From contig OX463782.1 in NCBI GenBank assembly GCA_949825025.1, positions 34,753,351 to 34,817,350 of the forward strand: a stretch of DNA of 64,000 nt. The letters run 5' to 3'. Shown in pieces: positions 58,707 to 64,000 of the stretch. Under the pieces are notes generated by a model. The model worked only from the letters and a program-made list of their open reading frames with translations, did no database searches and had not been told where the DNA came from. This DNA is from Siphlonurus alternatus. Lineage: Eukaryota; Arthropoda; Insecta; Ephemeroptera; Siphlonuridae. The position numbers and the translations under genes were made by a program. Each line of letters begins with the position of its first letter. The stretch's first letter is position 1.

Positions 58707-61060
58707 GAGACAAGGGAATTTTTTAAAAATCTTCCTTCTTTTGAATTTAGCGCCAAAACGTGACGTAGAAACTGCCTAGCAGGCGAAATTTTCCTGCAAT
58801 GGAGGCTTCAAGTGATGCGCTTTCGCTGTGCAATTGTTTGTCGCTAAGGTCCATCTTGCCAGAGCGTACTTGAGTAGGAGGCCAAAACCCAGCCGGCGCG
58901 ATCGTCATCTGTCGAGAGATTAGCCGTCCGGAATTTAAAAAATAACATGCAAAATGTAATCGGGAGGAAATATTTTTTTTTAAATATTTACTTGATATTA
59001 ATGAAGGTGTCTTGTAGTGCAATAATACTTCAATGTAGTCTCCCGTTTGCTAATTATTTTATTTAGTTCATAAATATCATACTTCTTGAGATATAAGACG
59101 GTAAAGTTAGGGCGGGAACTTGGTTCTATCTTCCAAGCTTTAGTAATGTATCATGACGTCACGAAATATTGAAAATACAAAAGTACTTGAATCAACTTTC
59201 ATACATTATTTTCGATGTAGTAAATAACTTTACTTGATATGTACAAAGTATAGAAAATGCAATTAAGTAAAGTGAAAGTCACTCGCTATGAAGAAAGGCT
59301 TTCAATGTTCATATGACGTACGTCATCGCCAGTAAACTGACTTTTATTACTTCGCGCATGCCGGCGCATGCGCAGATGTAACAGAAGTAGCAGAAGTCGG
59401 GTTCATAAAAGTTTAATTTAAGTGTATTAATATTGTTTTTGCGTGAAAAAAAAGGTTGTCCAGTAAGATTAAACTATATTAGAGTTAAACTTGTTTCATT
59501 TTGAAAACTCTAGCATACAGCGTAATTGTCGTAAGCCGCGACCAAAGTGAAGCCCTCTCCCATTTGATTACACGCAAACCTGCTGCTCAGTAGGACGGCT
59601 ATTGAAAAGTGGGCGCGGTCGTGTTGTGGCCTTCTAATCAAGTTCGCTCTGATCTTGCACTTGAAAATGAAGCAAAGTCATGATACAACTATAATAGATA
59701 GGTCCATCAGCCCTACGAATTTGGACTGATCTGCGCATTTTGGCCAAAAACACCCAAGGTGACGTCACGTAGTGAGCTCAAAACAGCTGTTTTGCTGCAC
59801 GAGGGGCCCCTACCGGAGCAGAATTTTTGTTCTACATTAGCGAGAACGTTGCTTTTTATCTCATCTCAAATTTGATATTTATTTACAATACTACAAGCCA
59901 AACCGGTTGCAGTAACGTATTAAAAGAATTTTTAAACACTGCAATTCGCAAGCAATCTGGGGTAGAAGTTCGTATCTTTGTTCATAAAGCATACAAAGTT
60001 GCTATTGGCTGTGCGCAGATTAGTCACCTAGCGTTTGCGCAGCTTCATTTGGATTCAAGCTTTTTTATCATGCACACTTCGCAGAGCCATGCGCAGTAGA
60101 CTACTAACACTTAAAACTCGTTTCTGCGCAGCTTTTCTAAGCCGTGGCTATTAATTTACGGAAAACTCTATAATAGAGCAGAAAAAATTAAACGTATGCA
60201 CCGTGCGCATGGGACGGCCCTGAAGCAAAGTGTTTTTTTAACTTTTGCGCGCGGTTATAAATCAAGTAAAAAGTCTAAATCTTGAATTATCTACTTTATT
60301 TTTCAGTTTGGACCAAAGTTCCGTAAAGGAATTATCCCTGAAAAATCTTATTCTTGGTGAAAAAACGAATTCGCGTTTTTTTTTTACATAGGTTTGGTAT
60401 AGCGGGTGGGATCACCGAAAAATCAGCTGACTTGAAGCCTCTATAAATTTATATTTTCGATTATCACTCTTAAAATAAACTGATATTATAGAAACAAAAC
60501 TATTGATACTAGGGTAGAAAAACCCGCTGATTTCGATCGTGTTACTAAAATTTATAGCCAATCACTCCATGACGCTCAAATTATGATATCAGGCAGTCGT
60601 TGTGTGTTAACTAGGGAGTTTCTATTACGTCACAATTTTTAGTTTTGCGCGCGGGTTGCATATACTTTGCCCCTATTCTAATAATCCCTTCAGAGTCCCC
60701 AAATTTGAGTTTAAAAAGTTGAAACTTAAGTCAAACTTATTGTTAATATGTACCCTATCATAATATAGTAGTTAAATTAAAATTTTAGTTGTAAGAGAAT
60801 TCTCCATTGACAACGTAGCAATTTCCTAAGCTGCAATTTTATGATCTCATACAGTACACGTACCTTAATTGTAGCAGATTTTCATTGGAAACCTTCACAT
60901 TTTCAAAACAAATTTTACACATAATCGGAGTATGGATATCTATAAAAGTTTTCCCACGCCCATTGTCGTCCTGCAATTATGCTCCAAATATATAAAAATG
61001 AACCTTCAAGTTAGAACTTTTGAACCTTTCTGCCAATTACAATTAAGAAACCTCGGGACA
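58707..61060. other. 2.3 kb of single-copy-looking DNA, no gene recognised
   Basis: It is less AT-rich than its surroundings in places, with GCGC-containing words (GCGCATGCCGGCGCATGCGC near 59355, GTGACGTCACGTAGTGAGC near 59760). The longest frame (59827-60099, + strand) has no recognisable domain or clear start. It could be part of an unrecognised transposon or distant regulatory DNA. Confidence 0.4.
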
Positions 61061-61119
61061 AAATAGTTGCTGCGCAGTATGTAAATTTGTTGTTAAATTT
61101 GTCCCTCGTCCGCAATAAT

Positions 61120-61475
61120 GAGCTATCTGCTTACCAGTTTTATTGCAGTAACGAGCTATAATATCTGCTTACCAGCAGTAACGAGCTATCTGCTTACCAC
61201 AGTTAATTCGTTGCAATAATAAAAACTATATATCTGCCTATCACAGTTTCGTTGCAATAACGAACTTCGAGCTATCTGTTTCCCACAGTTTCGTTGCAAT
61301 AACGAACTTCGAGCTATCTGTTTCCCACAGTTTCGTTGCAATAACGAACTTCGAGCTATCTGTTTACCACAGTTTCGTTGCAATAACGAACTTCGAGCTA
61401 TCTGTTTACCACAGTTTCGTTGCAATAATGAGCTATCTGTTTCCCACAGTTTCGTTGCAATAATGAGCTGTCTGC
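61120..61475. repeat. 42-bp tandem repeat (minisatellite)
   Basis: At least five units of CACAGTTTCGTTGCAATAAC then GAACTTCGAGCTATCTGTTT, with decayed shorter units on both sides (AACGAGCTATCTGCTTACCA). The period is a multiple of three, so a minus-strand frame stays open across it. I regard that frame as an artefact. Confidence 0.9.
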
Positions 61476-61755
61476 TATTTCAGGTGAGCCCAATGAGGTT
61501 TATATTATATCAATTTATAGCTCGTATAATTGTGGTCGTCTGAAATAGCAGCTAGATAGCTCATTATTACACCGATCGATAAGCAGATGACTCATTATGT
61601 TTTGAAATTCCTGTAAATGCAATGCTCCAATTAAGTTAAAAGTTACGCAAGTTTTTTTTTAAATAATAATTAATAAAAAGAATTTTAACATATATACACA
61701 GAAAAAAGTAAGTGACACAAAATTAATTTATTTCGCTTTAAATTTCAACAATTAA

Positions 61756-62040
61756 GGTCTGTTCGTAAACCGTAATCGGAGTACTTTCTATAATACACCT
61801 AATCGACCTTATATCCATGTGCATAAGGTCGATTAAATGTAGAAAGTGTACGTACACCGGGCAGCAGGCGCGGATCTAGAACTAAATTTTGGGAGGGGCT
61901 ATCTCCATCATAAGGCTAATGTTAAGGAAAAAATTGGGAGTGGGGAAAATACTGCCTATATATGTTAAATTCAAGATTTCGAGAGGGGCTGCAGCCCCCC
62001 CCCCCCCCCCGATTTGCGCCTGCCGGGCAGGGTAAACAAA
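61756..62040. mobile_element. GGTCTGTTCGTAAACC palindrome interrupted by a hAT-like MITE
   Basis: The left part (AAGGTCTGTTCGTAAACCGT ... TACACCGGGCAG) ends at 61864. The right part (GGTAAACAAACAAACC) resumes after 62030. The centre pairs AATCGACCTTAT with ATAAGGTCGATT. Confidence 0.7.
61865..62022. mobile_element. GGATCC-type hAT-like MITE with exact 8-bp target duplication
   Basis: CCGGGCAG at 61857-61864 and 62023-62030 flanks CAGGCGCGGATCTAGAAC ... GATTTGCGCCTG. A run of 16 C lies near its right end. This copy gives the best evidence for the family's hAT affiliation. Confidence 0.85.
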
Positions 62041-62047
62041 CAAACCT

Positions 62048-62890
62048 TTAAAGGTGGATTTTTCATGGGCGATTTCCAGCCTGCGACGCGAATAAAGCGC
62101 ACCTGCTGTAACATTCATTGGCGGCCATATTGGGCGATTAAAAGAAAAAGAGCATCGTAATTAACGCGATTACCGGTGAATTCGCCGCCGCATACGATTT
62201 CCCAGCTTTAGGTGGATTTTCATGGGCGGCAACGACGACGCGGCGCGATTTGACGTAAAAGCTGGGAAATCGTATGCGGCGGCGAATTCGCCAGTAATCG
62301 CGTTAATTACGATGCTCTTTTTCATTTAATCGCCCAATATGGCCGTCAATGGTTGTTACAGCAAGTGCGCTTTATTCGCGTCGCGTCGCATGGTAAAAAT
62401 CGCCATGTGAATCCACCTTTTTACGTCAAATCACGCCGCGCGCGTCGATCGTCGTTGCCGCTCATGAAAATCCACCTTTAAAGGTGGATTTTCATGGGCG
62501 GCAACGGCGACGCGGCGCGATTTTAACTTAAAAGCTGTGAAATCCTATGCGGCGGCGAATTCGCAGGTAATCGCGTTAATTACGATGCTCTTTTTCTTTT
62601 AATCGCCCAATATGGCCGCCAATGGATGTTACAGCAAATGCGCATTAATTCGCGTCGCGCCGCATGATAAAAACCGCCATCTGAATGCACCTTTAAGGTG
62701 GATTCAGATGGCGATTTTTACCATGCGACGCGACGCGAATAATGCGCACTTGCTGTAACATCAATTGGCGGCCATATTGGGCGATTAAAAGAAAACGAGC
62801 ATCGTAATTAACGCGATTACCTGCGAATTCGCCGCCGGCGCATAGGATTTCACAGCTTTTAAGTTAAAATCGCGTCACATCGCCATCTGA
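62048..62890. mobile_element. chain of GC-rich palindromes with TTTAAAGGTGGATT ends
   Basis: AAAGGTGGATT.TTCATGGGCG occurs repeatedly in both orientations (about 62050, 62210, inverse near 62470, again near 62480, inverse near 62690), separated by shared TTTAAA. The arms carry GGCGGCGAATTCGCC, ATTACGATGCTCTTTTTC and CGCCCAATATGGCCGCCAAT. Several units abut or overlap end to end. Confidence 0.7.
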
Positions 62891-63136
62891 ATCCGCCTTT
62901 TATTCTGCTTTCTTCAAAACCCGCGAGGTTCAAATCAAATTAATGACCTTTTATACGATTTATCGAAGGCGTGAAAGAATTAACTGTCTAAAAAAAAATA
63001 TAATTTTACATTTAGCTCTAAACGTGCATAATTTTTAACCTGTTGAATACCTTTAGCTGATAAATTTAATATTAATTCAATATAATATGGTTTAAAATAA
63101 ATGTCTCATAAATTAACTGTATGATAGATTAATAGG

Positions 63137-63469
63137 CGGATTCAGATGGCGACAACGGTGACGCGATCTTGTCACACAATTATAAGCTGTGAATAATCCT
63201 GTGCGGCGAGCGAATTCGCCAGGTTGCGGCAGCGAAATCGCGATGCTCTTTTTTTTAATCGCCAAATATGGCCGCCAATGGATGTCGATCACAGCAAGTG
63301 TGCATTATTCGCGTCGCGTCACATGATAAAAATCGCCATGTGAATCCACCTTAAAAGGCGGATTCACATGGTGATTTTTATCATACGACGCGACGCGAAT
63401 AATGCGCACTTGCTGTGACATATCCATTGGCGGCCATATTGGGCGATTAAAAGAAAAAGTGCATCGTAA
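63137..63469. mobile_element. further unit of the GC-rich palindrome chain, right part truncated
   Basis: GGCGGATTCAGATGGCGACA begins one unit, with its inverse near 63340 (ATCGCCATGTGAATCCACCT). A second arm (AAAGGCGGATTCACATGG) runs to GCATCGTAAT, where a TTAA MITE begins. Confidence 0.65.
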
Positions 63470-63823
63470 TTAAGGGTAAGGTAACGCCACCAATGTTAAA
63501 AAAAATCCCTCTCACAAAAATTCTGAAAAAAATTTAAAATGTTCTCCTCTATACCCCCTATCAGTAGCTAAAATATCAGGTATACAAATACGATCTAGTT
63601 TTTGAGTTATGAATTTTTAAAGTTGACCAATTTAACATGGGAGTTTCATTTCCCCATGTTAAAGTAGTCAACTTTAAAATTTTATAACTCAAAAACTAGA
63701 TCGTATTTGTATACCTGATATTTTACCTACTGATAGGGGGTGTAGAGGAGAACATTTTAAATTTTTTTCAGAATTTTTGTGAGGGATTTTTTTTTAACAT
63801 TGGTGGCGTTACCTTACCCTTAA
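63470..63823. mobile_element. TTAA-type MITE family 1, young full copy
   Basis: TTAA (63470-63473) then GGGTAAGGTAACGCCACC; GGTGGCGTTACCTTACCC then TTAA (63820-63823). Confidence 0.85.
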
Positions 63824-63830
63824 GTATAGT

Positions 63831-64000
63831 GTTACAATTGACAATTTGCATGACATTTTTTTATTGCAGAAATGGATAGAGGATACCATATTATACTACT
63901 CTGAATTTTTTCAGATTTTTTTTTGAGAGCGGGAACTATTTTTAAAATTATTGAAGGTCAGTTTTATGACGTCACGGGCGTTTAGCGCTTATCCTTTTCT
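63831..64000. mobile_element. fold-back GACGTCA element cut by the window end
   Basis: ATTGACAATTTGCATGACAT, TATTGCAGAAATGGATAGAG, AGCGGGAACTATTTTTAAAA and TATGACGTCACGGGCG form the left arm. The right arm lies beyond the window. Confidence 0.8.

Noticed and set aside
59827..60099. 90-residue + strand frame in otherwise unannotated DNA
   Set aside because: No recognisable domain, no repeat in the window to compare, and no clear splice context. Length is within chance.
61186..61425. Minus-strand open frame with 14-residue repeats
   Set aside because: It is the translation of a 42-bp tandem repeat that also continues outside the frame. No independent coding sign.
62048..63469. Possible CRISPR-like or direct-repeat array
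   Set aside because: Repeats alternate in orientation and are parts of palindromic transposons, with no regular spacers. The context is eukaryotic.

Overview
This is an AT-rich animal nuclear sequence. Its genes are GC-richer, intron-rich coding exons spread through long introns that are packed with short palindromic DNA transposons, (TA)n, (CT)n and (AAAT)n microsatellites and 5S-rRNA-derived SINEs. All four genes found lie on the + strand. The 5S-like head of the SINEs (GATCACCGAAG, GGTTAGTACTTGGATGGGTG) reads more like an arthropod or other ecdysozoan 5S gene than a vertebrate one, so a marine invertebrate, perhaps an arthropod, is my best guess. The species cannot be fixed from the sequence.

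Layout: 111-9691 holds the last six exons of a gene whose C-terminus resembles the NARG2_C domain of little elongation complex subunit 2 (tentative). After about 5.5 kb of repeat-rich intergenic DNA come three tandem, same-strand, ten-exon paralogues of an SLC17-type (sialin / vesicular anion transporter) membrane protein: copy A (CDS 15266-25327, 513 aa), copy B (26847-41687, 520 aa) and copy C (45845-56577, 518 aa). All three have intact frames, identical intron positions and phases, and plausible splice sites. Upstream leader sequence and poly(A) regions are also duplicated, so each copy is probably an independent transcription unit. Everything after about 57.85 kb is repeat-rich DNA with no gene I can recognise.

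The copies show a mosaic relationship. The middle exons group A with B, whereas exon 2, the end of intron 9, exon 10 and the C-terminus group B with C. This suggests unequal crossing-over or gene conversion. Copy C differs at the otherwise constant TM4 motif (GMQRPAMH against GMIYPAMH) and in exon 6, which may reflect a changed substrate.

The rest is a layered transposon landscape. I see TTAA-flanked palindromic elements (piggyBac-like target), two hAT-like short elements with 8-bp target duplications, a fold-back family with GACGTCA near its centre, larger elements bounded by terminal inverted repeats (about 2.65 kb and about 4 kb), a LINE reverse-transcriptase C-terminal remnant, and eight 5S SINE copies. 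Nested insertions give a relative age order and reveal target sites directly. No CRISPR array, operon or prokaryotic feature is present. Exon borders were assigned by eye from GT/AG sites, reading frame and agreement among the three copies.
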